Shown one piece after another: positions 41,405 to 50,503 of a DNA stretch of 64,000 nucleotides. A program made the translations under genes and the position numbers. This DNA is from Ralstonia mannitolilytica. Lineage in GTDB: Bacteria; Pseudomonadota; Gammaproteobacteria; Burkholderiales; Burkholderiaceae. Each line of letters opens with the position of its first letter. The first letter of the stretch is position 1. The notes under the pieces were generated by a model that had not been told where the DNA came from, did not search any database, and was given only the letters and a program-made list of their open reading frames with translations. Location: assembly GCF_905397375.1 (NCBI RefSeq), contig NZ_CAJPVG010000003.1, forward strand, positions 186,001-250,000. Reading direction: 5' to 3'.

Positions 41405-42391
41405 CTATTCGGTCTCAGTGCCGAAGGCGCGGCGCAGCGCGCTGGCGGCATCGCGGTGCGCATCTTCCACGGCCGGCACGAAGCGGCCGATCTTGAAGAA
41501 GTCGTGGATCATGCCTGCATACAGCTTGAGTTCGACCGGCACCTCGGCCGCGCGCAGCTTGTTGGCGTAGCCGATGCCGGCGTCGCGGATGGGGTCGAAG
41601 CCGGCCACGGCAATCCACGCGGGGCACACGCCGGTCACATCGGCGCCGTGGCCGCCGGCGTCGAGCGGGGCGAAGCGCCAGTCGTCGCGGTCGGCGTCGC
41701 TGCGCAGGTATTGCGAGAAGAACCAGCGGATCATCTCCTGCGTGAGCAGGTAGCCCTCGGCGAATTCGCGGTGCGAAGGCGTGCTCTCTCGCGCCGTGGT
41801 GCCGGGGTAGATCAGCAGCTGCAGCACGGGAGCGAGGCCCCGGTTGCGCGCCTCGATGGCGCACACGGCGGCGAGCGTGCCGCCCGCGCTGTCGCCACCG
41901 AAGGCAATGCGCGCCGGGTCTGCGCCGATGCTGGCGGCTTCATCGAAGACCCACTGCATCACGTCGAAGGCGTCCTCGGCGGCGGTGGGGAACTTCCACT
42001 CGGGCGCGAGCCGGTAATCGACCGACAGCACCATCGCCCCGGATTTGGCGGCGAGCGACCGGCACAGCTGGTCGTGCGTCTTGATGCTGCCGACCGTGAA
42101 GCCGCCACCGTGGAAGTACACGAGCAGCGGCAGCGGGTCGGCCCAGCTTGCCGCGCGGGCAGCGTACGTGCGAATGGGAATCGGGAAACCATCGCGCGCC
42201 GTGACCGTCAGGTCGTGCACCGACTCCAACGGAATGGCCGGGATGTCGACAATGGGGCTGCTCTTTTCGTAGGCGATCTTGGCGTCGGCCGGGTCGAGCG
42301 CATTGAGCGGCGGACGCTTGGCACGCGCCACGAGATCAAGCAACTGGGCGACGTGCGGGTCGAGATGCGGGTGCGGCGTTGGGTGCTGCAT
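41405..42391 (-). CDS. Alpha/beta-hydrolase, hormone-sensitive-lipase-type esterase
   Basis: 328 residues. The oxyanion-hole motif YFHGGGFTVGS (~residues 82-92), nucleophile FGGDSAGGTLAAV, acid in GFDPIRDAG and histidine in AGMIHDFFKI define a family IV esterase. ATG 42391 (MQHPTPHPH) is chosen. It is divergent from the Fe-alcohol dehydrogenase, with a GAACGATCGTTC palindrome between. Likely role: release of alcohols from short/medium acyl esters. Confidence 0.87.
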   Translation of the reverse strand: MQHPTPHPHLDPHVAQLLDLVARAKRPPLNALDPADAKIAYEKSSPIVDIPAIPLESVHDLTVTARDGFPIPIRTYAARAASWADPLPLLVYFHGGGFTVGSIKTHDQLCRSLAAKSGAMVLSVDYRLAPEWKFPTAAEDAFDVMQWVFDEAASIGADPARIAFGGDSAGGTLAAVCAIEARNRGLAPVLQLLIYPGTTARESTPSHREFAEGYLLTQEMIRWFFSQYLRSDADRDDWRFAPLDAGGHGADVTGVCPAWIAVAGFDPIRDAGIGYANKLRAAEVPVELKLYAGMIHDFFKIGRFVPAVEDAHRDAASALRRAFGTETE

Positions 42392-42402
42392 GCAGGGGAA
42401 CT

Positions 42403-42414
42403 GAACGATCGTTC
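42403..42414. promoter_or_regulatory. Palindrome GAACGATCGTTC in the esterase/alcohol dehydrogenase promoter
   Basis: A perfect 12-bp palindrome 12 bp upstream of the esterase start and 79 bp before the dehydrogenase start. GAACG-CGTTC half-sites are the style of TetR-family operators. A close variant (GCACGGTCGTTC) lies upstream of fadB at 57512-57523, so one regulator may control both ends of this lipid-catabolism region. The regulator is not in the window. Confidence 0.55.
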
Positions 42415-42492
42415 TAATATGGCTATCATCGGAGTATCCATCGAACCACGCCCGCGCCACAAGACGGGCACACAGACACCACCGGAGACAGC

Positions 42493-43641
42493 ATGGCCCT
42501 CATCTACTACCTCACCCACGTCCACCTCGGCTTTGGCACGATCGACGAACTGAAAAGCGAATGCGCGCGCGTGGGCATCCGCCGCCCGATGGTCGTGACC
42601 GACAAGGGCGTGGCCGCCGCCGGGCTGGCGCAGCGGGCCATCGACGCCACGGGCGGGCTGCCCGTCACCGTATTCGACGAGACGCCGTCCAACCCCACCG
42701 AAGCGATGGTGATGAAGGCCACCGCGCAATACAAGGACGCCGGCTGCGATGGGCTGATCGCCATTGGCGGCGGTTCGTCGATCGACCTCGCCAAGGGCAT
42801 CGCGATTGCCGCAACGCACCCGGAGCCGCTCACCACGTACGCCACCATCGAAGGCGGCAGTGGCAAGATCACGGAAGCCGCGGCGCCGCTGATCGCCATT
42901 CCCACGACGGCCGGCACCGGCAGCGAAGTGGCGCGCGGCGCGATCATCATCCTGGAAGACGGCCGCAAGCTCGGTTTCCACTCGTGGCACCTGTTGCCAA
43001 AGTCGGCGATCTGCGATGCAGAACTGACGCTGGGCCTGCCGCCGATGCTGACCGCCGCCACGGGGATGGACGCCATCGCGCATTGCATCGAGACTTTCCT
43101 CGCGCCAGCCTTCAATCCGCCTGCCGACGGCATCGCGCTGGACGGTCTGGAACGGGCGTGGGCGAACATCGAGCGCGCCACGCGTGATGGCGCCGACCGC
43201 GATGCGCGGCTGAACATGATGAGCGCGTCGATGCAGGGCGCGATGGCGTTTCAGAAGGGGCTCGGGTGCGTGCATTCGCTGTCGCACCCGCTGGGCGGCG
43301 TGAAGGTCGACGGCAAGACGGGGCTGCATCACGGCACGCTCAATGCGGTGGTGTTGCCGGCGGTGCTGCGCTTCAACGAGACGGCAGAGACGGTCGTGCG
43401 CGACAACCGCTATGCCCGCATGCGCCGCGTGATGAACCTGCCGGCCGGCGCTGACCTTGCGCAGGCGGTGCATGACCTCACCGCGCGCCTGGGCCTGCCC
43501 ACGGGCCTGCGCCAGATGGGCGTGCCGGAAGACGCGCTCGAACACGTGGTCGAGGGCGCCCTGCTCGACCACTGCCACAAGACCAACCCGCGCATCGCCA
43601 CGGCGGACGACTACCGCCGCATGCTGGCGGAATCGATGTAA
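42493..43641 (+). CDS. Iron-containing alcohol dehydrogenase
   Basis: 382 residues. NAD-binding GGGSSIDLAKG (~residues 95-105), IPTTAGTGSE, and metal ligands in ATGMDAIAHCIE, HSLSHPLGG and LHHGTLNAVVLP. Group III Fe-dependent dehydrogenases oxidise primary alcohols or reduce aldehydes. GGAG precedes the ATG. It is the only plus-strand gene in the 41-57 kb catabolic region and pairs with the divergent esterase. Confidence 0.9.
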   Translation: MALIYYLTHVHLGFGTIDELKSECARVGIRRPMVVTDKGVAAAGLAQRAIDATGGLPVTVFDETPSNPTEAMVMKATAQYKDAGCDGLIAIGGGSSIDLAKGIAIAATHPEPLTTYATIEGGSGKITEAAAPLIAIPTTAGTGSEVARGAIIILEDGRKLGFHSWHLLPKSAICDAELTLGLPPMLTAATGMDAIAHCIETFLAPAFNPPADGIALDGLERAWANIERATRDGADRDARLNMMSASMQGAMAFQKGLGCVHSLSHPLGGVKVDGKTGLHHGTLNAVVLPAVLRFNETAETVVRDNRYARMRRVMNLPAGADLAQAVHDLTARLGLPTGLRQMGVPEDALEHVVEGALLDHCHKTNPRIATADDYRRMLAESM

Positions 43642-43651
43642 CGCGGGCGGG

Positions 43652-44578
43652 TCAAGAAACGAACGACCGGATCAGCGCGGCAATGCGCTCCGGTTGTTCG
43701 TGCACGACCCAGTGCGTGCCGTCGGGAATGCGCTCCAGGCGCATGTCCGGAATGAACCGCTCTAGCCCGTTGAGCAGGCTTTTCGGCAGCGCCATGTCCA
43801 TCTCGCCCCAGATCACGAGTGTGGGCACCTTGACGACGAACGCCTCGGGCGGCATCTGGTCGATGCGCAGCGGCGCCGTGCCTTCGGTGGGCGGGTGCAG
43901 CGGCGAGGCGCGGTAGTAATTCACGCCGCCTGTCAGGCCATGCGAGCCGCCTTCGCCCGGCCGGCTCCAGGCCGCGTGATAGCGCGCCCGCACCTCGGGC
44001 GTGAACCATTCGGCCACGGGCTGGCCCATGCCGCTGAAGAAGCCTTCGAGCTTTTCGAAGTCGTTGGCGGCCAGCGCCTCTTCCGAGCCGGGCTTGCGCA
44101 GCCAGTTCATATACGCCGACGAAGCCTGCTGTGCCGGATCGCTCAGCAGCGCATTCGCAAACACCCAAGGGTGTGGCGAGTTGATGATGACCAGCCGCTC
44201 CACCCGCTCCGGATGCTGGATGGCAAGGTTCCAGCAGATCGCCCCGCCCCAGTCGTGCGCGACCACGATCGCGCGCTCATAGCCCAGCGCCGCGATGAAC
44301 TGCTCCAGATCCTGCACGAGCATCTTCGGGCGGTACGCATCGACCGCGGCCGGCTTGCTCGACAGGTTGAAGCCGCGCATGTCGGGGGCCACCGCAAAGT
44401 GCGTGTCACCAAACGCGGCGAGCTGCGCCTCCCACTCGTACCAGAACTCCGGGAAGCCATGGACAAACAGCATGAGCGGCGCACCGCGCTGGCCGGCGCT
44501 GGCGTAATGCAGCCGCGTGCCGTTGGGCAGGTCGGCGAATTGCGATTCGGTGATGGCGGCAGTGGGTGCGGCGGTCAT
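43652..44578 (-). CDS. Alpha/beta-hydrolase, epoxide-hydrolase-like
   Basis: 308 residues. HGFPEFWYEWEAQL is the HGxP oxyanion motif of epoxide hydrolases and haloalkane dehalogenases, VVAHDWGGAICW carries the nucleophile aspartate, and the histidine is in PDGTHWVVHEQPE. A cap region lies at ~150-230. ATG 44578 (MTAAPTAA) is chosen. Last gene of the minus-strand catabolic run that starts at fadB. Confidence 0.87.
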   Translation of the reverse strand: MTAAPTAAITESQFADLPNGTRLHYASAGQRGAPLMLFVHGFPEFWYEWEAQLAAFGDTHFAVAPDMRGFNLSSKPAAVDAYRPKMLVQDLEQFIAALGYERAIVVAHDWGGAICWNLAIQHPERVERLVIINSPHPWVFANALLSDPAQQASSAYMNWLRKPGSEEALAANDFEKLEGFFSGMGQPVAEWFTPEVRARYHAAWSRPGEGGSHGLTGGVNYYRASPLHPPTEGTAPLRIDQMPPEAFVVKVPTLVIWGEMDMALPKSLLNGLERFIPDMRLERIPDGTHWVVHEQPERIAALIRSFVS

Positions 44579-44606
44579 GGCAGTCCCGGAAGTCTTGGAG
44601 GTGTGA

Positions 44607-45509
44607 TCACCCGCGCAGGGCATCGACCAGACGCGCACGCACGTCGGGCTTGCCATCGAACGGGTCCGACGGGTTGCGCTGCGAGATGATGTCTTCAAAG
44701 CGGCGCTGCACCGGTGCCAGCGCGTGCGGGTGCGAATAGATGTAGAAGCCCGCGTTGCGGATGGCGTCGAAGGTCATCTTGCCGACCTGCTCGGCCGTCA
44801 CCTTGCCGGAACTGACAGCCTTCTCCGACATGGCGCGCGAGACGAGCTGCGACTTGGTGGGCGGCGCCGTATTGGCGAGATCCTGCGGGCGGTTGCGGTC
44901 CGACTGCGTGATGCCGGTCGGCACGAAATACGGGCACAGCACCGAGCAATGAATCTGCTCGGTCACCAGGCTCAGATCCTGGTACAGCGATTCGGACAGC
45001 GCCACCACCGCATGCTTGGACACGTTGTAGATGCCCATGGCCGGCGCATTCAGCAGCCCCGCCATCGACGCCGTATTGACGATATGGCCCTCGTACGACG
45101 GATCCTTCCTGGCGGCTTCGAGCATGAGCGGCGTGAAGATGCGCACGCCGTGGATCACGCCATGCAGGTTCACACCAAGCACCCAGTCCCAGTCGCGCTC
45201 GGTGTTCTCCCAGATCAGACCGCCCGCGCCCACGCCCGCGTTGTTGAACAGCAGGTTCACCTTGCCGAACGTCTTCATGGCCGCATCGGCCAGCGCCTGC
45301 ACGTCTTCCACCTTCGACACGTCGACGCGCAGCCCGATCACTTCCACGCCCTGCGCCGTGAACTCGGCCACGGCGGCATCCAGCGCATCCTGCTGGATAT
45401 CGGCCAGCACCAGCTTCATGCCCAACCCGGCCGCGTTCTTGGCGAACTCCTTGCCGAAACCCGACGCACCGCCCGTGATGACGGCCACACCGCCTGCGAA
45501 TTGCTTCAT
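44607..45509 (-). CDS. Short-chain dehydrogenase/reductase
   Basis: 300 residues: TGGASGFGKEFAKN (cofactor loop), FNNAGVGAGGL and NTASMAGLLNAPAMG with the catalytic YNVSKHAVV. The C-terminal ~60 residues extend beyond the minimal SDR. Sits 28 bp upstream of the epoxide-hydrolase-like gene. Cofactor and substrate not assigned. Confidence 0.88.
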   Translation of the reverse strand: MKQFAGGVAVITGGASGFGKEFAKNAAGLGMKLVLADIQQDALDAAVAEFTAQGVEVIGLRVDVSKVEDVQALADAAMKTFGKVNLLFNNAGVGAGGLIWENTERDWDWVLGVNLHGVIHGVRIFTPLMLEAARKDPSYEGHIVNTASMAGLLNAPAMGIYNVSKHAVVALSESLYQDLSLVTEQIHCSVLCPYFVPTGITQSDRNRPQDLANTAPPTKSQLVSRAMSEKAVSSGKVTAEQVGKMTFDAIRNAGFYIYSHPHALAPVQRRFEDIISQRNPSDPFDGKPDVRARLVDALRG

Positions 45510-45561
45510 ACGTGTCTCTCTCGTGTTGTTGTCATGAAATGCGATGGCGTTGGCAACGCCG

Positions 45562-46518
45562 TCAGTCTGCCGTCTCGACCTTGCGCACGGCGTAACCCAC
45601 GCGCGGGAAATGCACCACCACCTGCCCGACACGCGCATCTTCACGCAGCACGCCCACGGCGTCGCGCGTGGAGACGATCAGCTCGCCTTCGAGCGGGTCC
45701 ACGCCGTAATCGACAGCGGCCACCGTCACGCGTGTGCCCTTGGGCAGGCCGTAGCGGTCGTCGAAGGCCGCCTTCGTGTCCGTCAATGCGCGCGGCGTGG
45801 CGGCCTTTGCAATATCGAGCGCTTCGGCGGGCGTCATCGGCTGCGCCTGCGAATGGCCCAGCGCCGCGACCCGGTGCATCCATGCCACCACGTCGGGATG
45901 GGCATCCAGAATGCCCGCCACCGCCGCCGCGCGGCGAATGAACCACAGGCAGTGGTAGACGGAGAAATCGGCCACGGTCGGCTGCTCTCCGAACAGGAAG
46001 ATGTGCTCGCCGGTCGCGAGCTGGCGCTCGAGCTGCGCCAGGAAGACGTGCAGGGTCGACGTCGCTTCCGGCAGCGGCGTGCGCAGGCCTGTGCCGCCGG
46101 CGCGCATCGCCTTGCGGTCTTCCACGAACGCCTTGACGAATGCCTCGGGCGCGCCGCCGAACAGGCTCTGGAAACCGGCCGGCTGCGTGACGTAGGTGGC
46201 CGTCGCCCAGAACAGCGTCGTGTCCGCCCATTGCGCCATGGCGAACACGGCCGCCGCATGCTCCGACGGCACCAGCTTCGGCAGCGGGTGGATCGATTCG
46301 AGCACCTGCGCGATCAGCGCCGTATCGCAGTAGATATCCGCGCCGATCTGCAGGAACGGCGTGCGCCGGTAGCCGCCCGTGAGCGGCATCACGTCGGGCT
46401 TGGGCAGGATGGAGGGCACCGTGACGGACTTCCACGGCTGGTCCTTGTAGCCGAGGATCAGCCGCACCTTCTCCGAAAACGGCGAGGTGGCGTAGTGATG
46501 CAGGATCAGATCCGTCAT
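45562..46518 (-). CDS. Glutathione S-transferase family protein
   Basis: 318 residues, longer than a normal GST (~210). N-terminal thioredoxin-like domain (HHYATSPFSEKVRLIL, RRTPFLQIGADIYCDT with the S/T-rich GSH site), all-helical middle (ADFSVYHCLWFIRRAA), plus a C-terminal extension of ~90 residues (GTRVTVAAVDYGVDPLEG) that is beta-rich. Start 46518 is preferred, since AGGA is 6 bp before it, over ATG 46524. Confidence 0.82.
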   Translation of the reverse strand: MTDLILHHYATSPFSEKVRLILGYKDQPWKSVTVPSILPKPDVMPLTGGYRRTPFLQIGADIYCDTALIAQVLESIHPLPKLVPSEHAAAVFAMAQWADTTLFWATATYVTQPAGFQSLFGGAPEAFVKAFVEDRKAMRAGGTGLRTPLPEATSTLHVFLAQLERQLATGEHIFLFGEQPTVADFSVYHCLWFIRRAAAVAGILDAHPDVVAWMHRVAALGHSQAQPMTPAEALDIAKAATPRALTDTKAAFDDRYGLPKGTRVTVAAVDYGVDPLEGELIVSTRDAVGVLREDARVGQVVVHFPRVGYAVRKVETAD

Positions 46519-46548
46519 GGGCATTCCTGGTGGTTTCGTGGGCGCCGA

Positions 46549-47397
46549 TCAATCGAGCAGATCGGGTTGCTCTTTGACGATGCGCGCATAGAGCGGCTGG
46601 AACTGGAACCACCCCGCCTGCGCCGAGCCCACGATGGAATACGCCTGGCGCGCAGCCGCATCGGAAATCGTGCGCGGTGCCTCGCCCGTGCGCGCGGCAG
46701 CGGCTTCGGCCAGCAGCTGCACCTGGCACGAGCGCTCCATCGTGATGAACCACCACGCCGCCTCGTCGACGGTCTTGCCGACTGTCAGCAGGCCGTGGTT
46801 CTGGAGGATCGCGGCCTTGTTGTCGCCGAGCGCCTCGGCAATGCGCTGGCCTTCGTCCAGCTCGACTACCACGCCGCCGAAATCGTCGTACACGGCGTGG
46901 TCTTCGTAGAACGCGCAGACGTCCTGCGTGAGCGGATCGAGCTTGCGCCCGAGTGTCGACCACGCGCGGCCGTATGTGCTGTGCGAATGCGCCGCGGCCA
47001 CCGCGTCGGGCCGTGCCTGGTGCACGCGGGAGTGGATCGCAAACGCTGCGGCATTGACCGGGTAATCGCCTTCGACCACGTTGCCGTGGTGATCGCAGCG
47101 GATCAGGTTCGACACCTTGACCTGGCTGAAGTGCACGCCGAACGGGTTCACCCAGAAGCTGTCCTGGTGCTCGGGGTCGCGCGCGGTGATGTGGCCGGCC
47201 ACACCTTCATCGAAACCGAATCTGGAGAACAACCGGAACGCTGCAGCCAGCCGCTGCTTGCGGTGCAGGCGCTCTTCTTCAACGGTGGCGAATTGCGGCG
47301 GACGCGGCAGGTTGCGATAGCGGGCGGCGGCCTCGGGGCTGAGGCTGGCGCTCATGCTGTCGGGCCGCTTGGCGTGTGCGGTTTCAGGTGCATTCAT
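46549..47397 (-). CDS. Class II aldolase/adducin-family protein
   Basis: 282 residues. Metal ligands are in GHITARDPEHQDSFWVNPFG, AAAHSHSTYGRAWSTLG and LQNHGLLTVGKTVDEA. Members include fuculose-phosphate aldolase and decarboxylases. Here it lies among lipid and alcohol catabolic genes, so a role on a hydroxy-acid or aldehyde is possible. ATG 47397 gives MNAPETAHAKRPD. Confidence 0.87.
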   Translation of the reverse strand: MNAPETAHAKRPDSMSASLSPEAAARYRNLPRPPQFATVEEERLHRKQRLAAAFRLFSRFGFDEGVAGHITARDPEHQDSFWVNPFGVHFSQVKVSNLIRCDHHGNVVEGDYPVNAAAFAIHSRVHQARPDAVAAAHSHSTYGRAWSTLGRKLDPLTQDVCAFYEDHAVYDDFGGVVVELDEGQRIAEALGDNKAAILQNHGLLTVGKTVDEAAWWFITMERSCQVQLLAEAAAARTGEAPRTISDAAARQAYSIVGSAQAGWFQFQPLYARIVKEQPDLLD

Positions 47398-47456
47398 GGT
47401 GTCTCCTTCACGCAGTCATTGTGGGTGGGGCCATTCTGTGGCGGCCCCTGCCCGGC

Positions 47457-47480
47457 GGACTGTCAATGGCTTGACAGTCC
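47457..47480. promoter_or_regulatory. 10-bp perfect inverted repeat upstream of the aldolase gene
   Basis: GGACTGTCAA (47457-47466), loop TGGC, TTGACAGTCC (47471-47480). It lies 59 bp upstream of the aldolase start and 19 bp past the stop of the preceding reductase gene. No T-run follows on either strand, so it is more like an operator or an attenuating hairpin than a terminator. Each arm contains TTGACA-like bases. Confidence 0.5.
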
Positions 47481-47499
47481 GTGCAGCCACATCAAAACG

Positions 47500-48510
47500 T
47501 CAGACCAGCTTGACGAGCTGCTTGCCGAAGTTCTTGCCCTTGAGCAGGCCCATGAAGGCTTCCGGCGCGCTCGCCAGGCCCTGCGCCACGCTCTCGCGGA
47601 ACTTGAGCTTGCCCTGTGCCACGTAGCCGCCGAGTTCGCGCAGTGCTTCCGGCCACACGTCCATGTGTTCGGAGACGATGAAGCCTTCGATCGTCAGGCG
47701 CGACACCAGGATCAGCTGCGGGTTCTGCATCGGCAGCGGCTGGCCGTCGTAGCCGGCGATCATGCCGCACATGGCGATGCGCCCGAACGGGTTCATGCGC
47801 GAGAGCACGGCGTCGAGGATCGTGCCGCCGACGTTCTCGAAGTACGCGTCGATGCCGTCCGGCGTGGCCTCCTTGAGCATCCTGTAGAGCTCTTTCGGGT
47901 CCTTGGCGGCCTTGTAGTCGATACAGGCGTCAAAGCCGAGTTCGTTGACCACGTAGTCGCACTTGTCCTTGCCGCCGGCAAAACCCACGGCGCGGCAACC
48001 CTTGAGCTTGGCCAGCTGGCCGACCACGCTGCCCACGGCGCCCGAAGCGGCGCTCACCGCCACGGTCTGGCCAGGCTTCGGGTGCATGATCTTGTTCAGG
48101 CCGTACCACGCCGTCACACCGGGCATGCCCACCGCGCCCAGGTATGCCGACAGCGGAATGTGACGCGTGTCGACCTTCTGGATGCCGCGGCCATCGGAGA
48201 TGCCGACCTCCTGCCAGCCGAACATGCCGACCACGCTGTCGCCGACGGCAAACGACGGGTTCCTGGACGCCTCCACCACGCCCACCGTGCCGCCGATCAT
48301 CACTTCATCGAGCGGCTGCGGCTGCGCATACGACTTGCTGTCGTTCATGCGACCGCGCATGTACGGGTCGAGCGACAGGAAATGGTTGCGCACCAGCACC
48401 TGGCCGTCCTGCAGTTCCGGCAGATCCACCGTCTCCAGGCGGAAGTTCTCGGGCGTCACGGCCCCCTGGGGGCGCGAAGCCAGAACGATGCGCTGATAGG
48501 TCTTCGACAT
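47500..48510 (-). CDS. NADP-dependent zinc-free medium-chain reductase (CurA/leukotriene B4 dehydrogenase type)
   Basis: 336 residues: start RIVLASRPQGAVTPENFRLE, the motif SLDPYMRGRMNDSKSYA and the NADP loop VSAASGAVGSVVGQLAK with FAGGKDKCDYVVNELGFD. Family members reduce the C=C bond of enones, as in curcumin reductase. Zinc ligands are absent, as expected. Encoded between the serine hydrolase and aldolase genes. Confidence 0.9.
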   Translation of the reverse strand: MSKTYQRIVLASRPQGAVTPENFRLETVDLPELQDGQVLVRNHFLSLDPYMRGRMNDSKSYAQPQPLDEVMIGGTVGVVEASRNPSFAVGDSVVGMFGWQEVGISDGRGIQKVDTRHIPLSAYLGAVGMPGVTAWYGLNKIMHPKPGQTVAVSAASGAVGSVVGQLAKLKGCRAVGFAGGKDKCDYVVNELGFDACIDYKAAKDPKELYRMLKEATPDGIDAYFENVGGTILDAVLSRMNPFGRIAMCGMIAGYDGQPLPMQNPQLILVSRLTIEGFIVSEHMDVWPEALRELGGYVAQGKLKFRESVAQGLASAPEAFMGLLKGKNFGKQLVKLV

Positions 48511-48554
48511 GAAAAACGCTCCTGAATATCGGATATCGGTGTTGGGTCGGGGTG

Positions 48555-49946
48555 TTACTTGTGTTGCATGAAGTACTCGGCCAGCGCCGCAAATGCCCGA
48601 TGCGTGACCGGATCATTGGCCGCATTGGCAGCGACCGGGTGCGAGGCATAGCGCACGATCGTCATCTGGGCCACCGGATCAATATAGATGCGCTGGCCGT
48701 GGATGCCGCGCGCTTCGAACGTGTGGTGATCATTGCTCGAAACCCACCACATGTTGCGGTACGAATAGCCGGGCAGCGTCGTGTAGCCTGCCTTCGCAAA
48801 CTTGGCCGGGTCGCCGCCGCGGCGGATGTCGTCGATCACGCTTTTGGGCAGGATCTGCCTGCCGTTGAAGCGGCCGTCGTTGCGAATCATCTCGCCAAAG
48901 CGCGCCAGGTCGCGCAGCGTGGTGTTCAGGCCACCGCCGCCCGATTCCGTACCGATGCTGTCGACCGAGAAGTACGCATCGTCCTGTGCGCCCATCGGCT
49001 GCCAGATGCGCTCGGACAGCAGCGCCGCCAGCGATTTGTTCGACGCACGGCGCACGATCCACGCCAGCGTTTCGGCGTTGACGGTCTTGTACGCGAATTC
49101 CGCGTCGTGCTCGCCTTCCTTGCGCAGCGTCGTGAGGTAGTCGTAGAAGTTGTCGGGGCCCTTGTAGCCCGGCGGGCGCGGCAGCATGCCGCCGGCGCGG
49201 GCGTAGGCCCAGACATCGGCGTTCGGGTCGGCATAGTTCTCGGAGTAACGCACGCCCACGGTCATGTCCATGACCTGGCGCACGGTGGCGTCGCCATAAG
49301 CGGTGTCCTTCAACTCCGGCACGTACTGCGTCACCGGCGCAGCCGGATCGAGCTTGCCGTCCGCCACGAGCATGGCGGCCAGCGTGCCAACAAACGATTT
49401 TGTGACCGACATGGCGATGTGCGGCGTATGCGCATCGAGCGCACCAAAGTAACGCTCGTAGACCACCTTGCCCTTGTGCATGACGAGGATGCCGTCGGTG
49501 TAGGTCAGCTTGAGCGCCTCGGCAAACGTGCGGCGCGTGCCGTTCGGATCGGTAAACAGCACGCCGCTGATGTCGCGCTCGGCGCGCGGCAGCTTGCTGA
49601 CGGGGCCGTCACCGCGCCAGACCGCGCGCGTCGGCACGAACTCGCGCACGTGGCTGTAGCCGTAGCGCGTGCGCGGGAACATGTTGCCCGCCAGGTCAAA
49701 GCGGATGATGCGATCGGGCGGCGGCGGGAAGCCCTGCATCCAGCCCATCTTGTTCGGGTCGGATTCGTCGGCCGTCAGCGGCTTCTGCGCCGGCGGGTTC
49801 GGTGCAGGGGGTGCTTGCACGGTGGCCGGCGCATCGGCCGCCGGGGCCGGATGGGAAGCGCATCCTTCGAGGGTCATGGTCAGTCCGGTGGCGCAAAGCA
49901 GCGTGATGGCAAGGGCGGACACGGCCCGCCGCGCAGGTTGTTGCAT
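48555..49946 (-). CDS. Serine hydrolase of the beta-lactamase fold, lipoprotein
   Basis: 463 residues from ATG 49946. The N-terminus is a lipoprotein signal with lipobox around LEGC. The SxxK motif is in MSVTKSFVGTLAAM, the tyrosine in VRYSENYAD and the third motif near HGQRIYIDP. Similar to 6-aminohexanoate-dimer hydrolase/esterase class C proteins. AGGAG is 6 bp before this ATG; ATG 49952 is too close to it. Probably an envelope esterase or amidase. Confidence 0.85.
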   Translation of the reverse strand: MQQPARRAVSALAITLLCATGLTMTLEGCASHPAPAADAPATVQAPPAPNPPAQKPLTADESDPNKMGWMQGFPPPPDRIIRFDLAGNMFPRTRYGYSHVREFVPTRAVWRGDGPVSKLPRAERDISGVLFTDPNGTRRTFAEALKLTYTDGILVMHKGKVVYERYFGALDAHTPHIAMSVTKSFVGTLAAMLVADGKLDPAAPVTQYVPELKDTAYGDATVRQVMDMTVGVRYSENYADPNADVWAYARAGGMLPRPPGYKGPDNFYDYLTTLRKEGEHDAEFAYKTVNAETLAWIVRRASNKSLAALLSERIWQPMGAQDDAYFSVDSIGTESGGGGLNTTLRDLARFGEMIRNDGRFNGRQILPKSVIDDIRRGGDPAKFAKAGYTTLPGYSYRNMWWVSSNDHHTFEARGIHGQRIYIDPVAQMTIVRYASHPVAANAANDPVTHRAFAALAEYFMQHK

Positions 49947-50036
49947 CGTCATCTCCTAGATGGTTCTTCTTATGAGCCGAACCGGATTCGGCCTGCCACC
50001 CGGCATGGCTGTACTGCGGACTTCATTGCAGGCAGA

Positions 50037-50471
50037 TCAGCCGTCCGCGCCCGGCTCAGGTGTGCGCGGCGGCGGCATCCGCTTGACGAACTTGAACGTG
50101 CCTGAGCCGCGTGCCACCAGCTTGCCGTCGCCATCGCGCACCTCGCCTTCGCAGAAGGCCATGGTGGTCGACTGGTGCACGCAGCGCGCGCTCGCCGTGA
50201 GCGTGCCGCGTCCGGGCTGCATGAACGCCGTCTTCATCTCGATCGTCACCACGCCGCGGCCGTGTGCGTCTGCCGAGCGGCCCGCCATGGCCATCGCCAC
50301 GTCGAGCATCGTCATGGTCACGCCGCCGTGGGCCATTTCCCAACTGTTCATGTGCTGGGCTTCAAGGGCGAGTTCGACGATGCCCTCGCCGCCCTCGGCC
50401 TTCAGGCAGCGCATGCCGAGAAGCTTCAGGAAGGGAATGTCGATCGGAAAACCGTTGTTGTCTGCGCTCAT
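50037..50471 (-). CDS. PaaI-family hotdog thioesterase
   Basis: 144 residues, single hotdog domain: MRCLKAEGGEGIVELALEAQ, then NSWEMAHGGVTMTMLDVAMAMAG, the PaaI-type helix with catalytic aspartate, and GRGVVTIEMKTAFMQPGRG. Hydrolyses acyl-CoA thioesters. In the fad gene run, it may release CoA from poor substrates of beta-oxidation. Confidence 0.85.
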   Translation of the reverse strand: MSADNNGFPIDIPFLKLLGMRCLKAEGGEGIVELALEAQHMNSWEMAHGGVTMTMLDVAMAMAGRSADAHGRGVVTIEMKTAFMQPGRGTLTASARCVHQSTTMAFCEGEVRDGDGKLVARGSGTFKFVKRMPPPRTPEPGADG

Positions 50472-50503
50472 GCTGCGTTCAAGAGAGTGGAAAGCAGCCG
50501 AAA

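Noticed and set aside
45544..48525. A 993-codon plus-strand open frame
   Set aside because: Shadow of GST, aldolase and reductase genes on the minus strand; low-complexity, Arg/His-rich and without a ribosome-binding site or motif.
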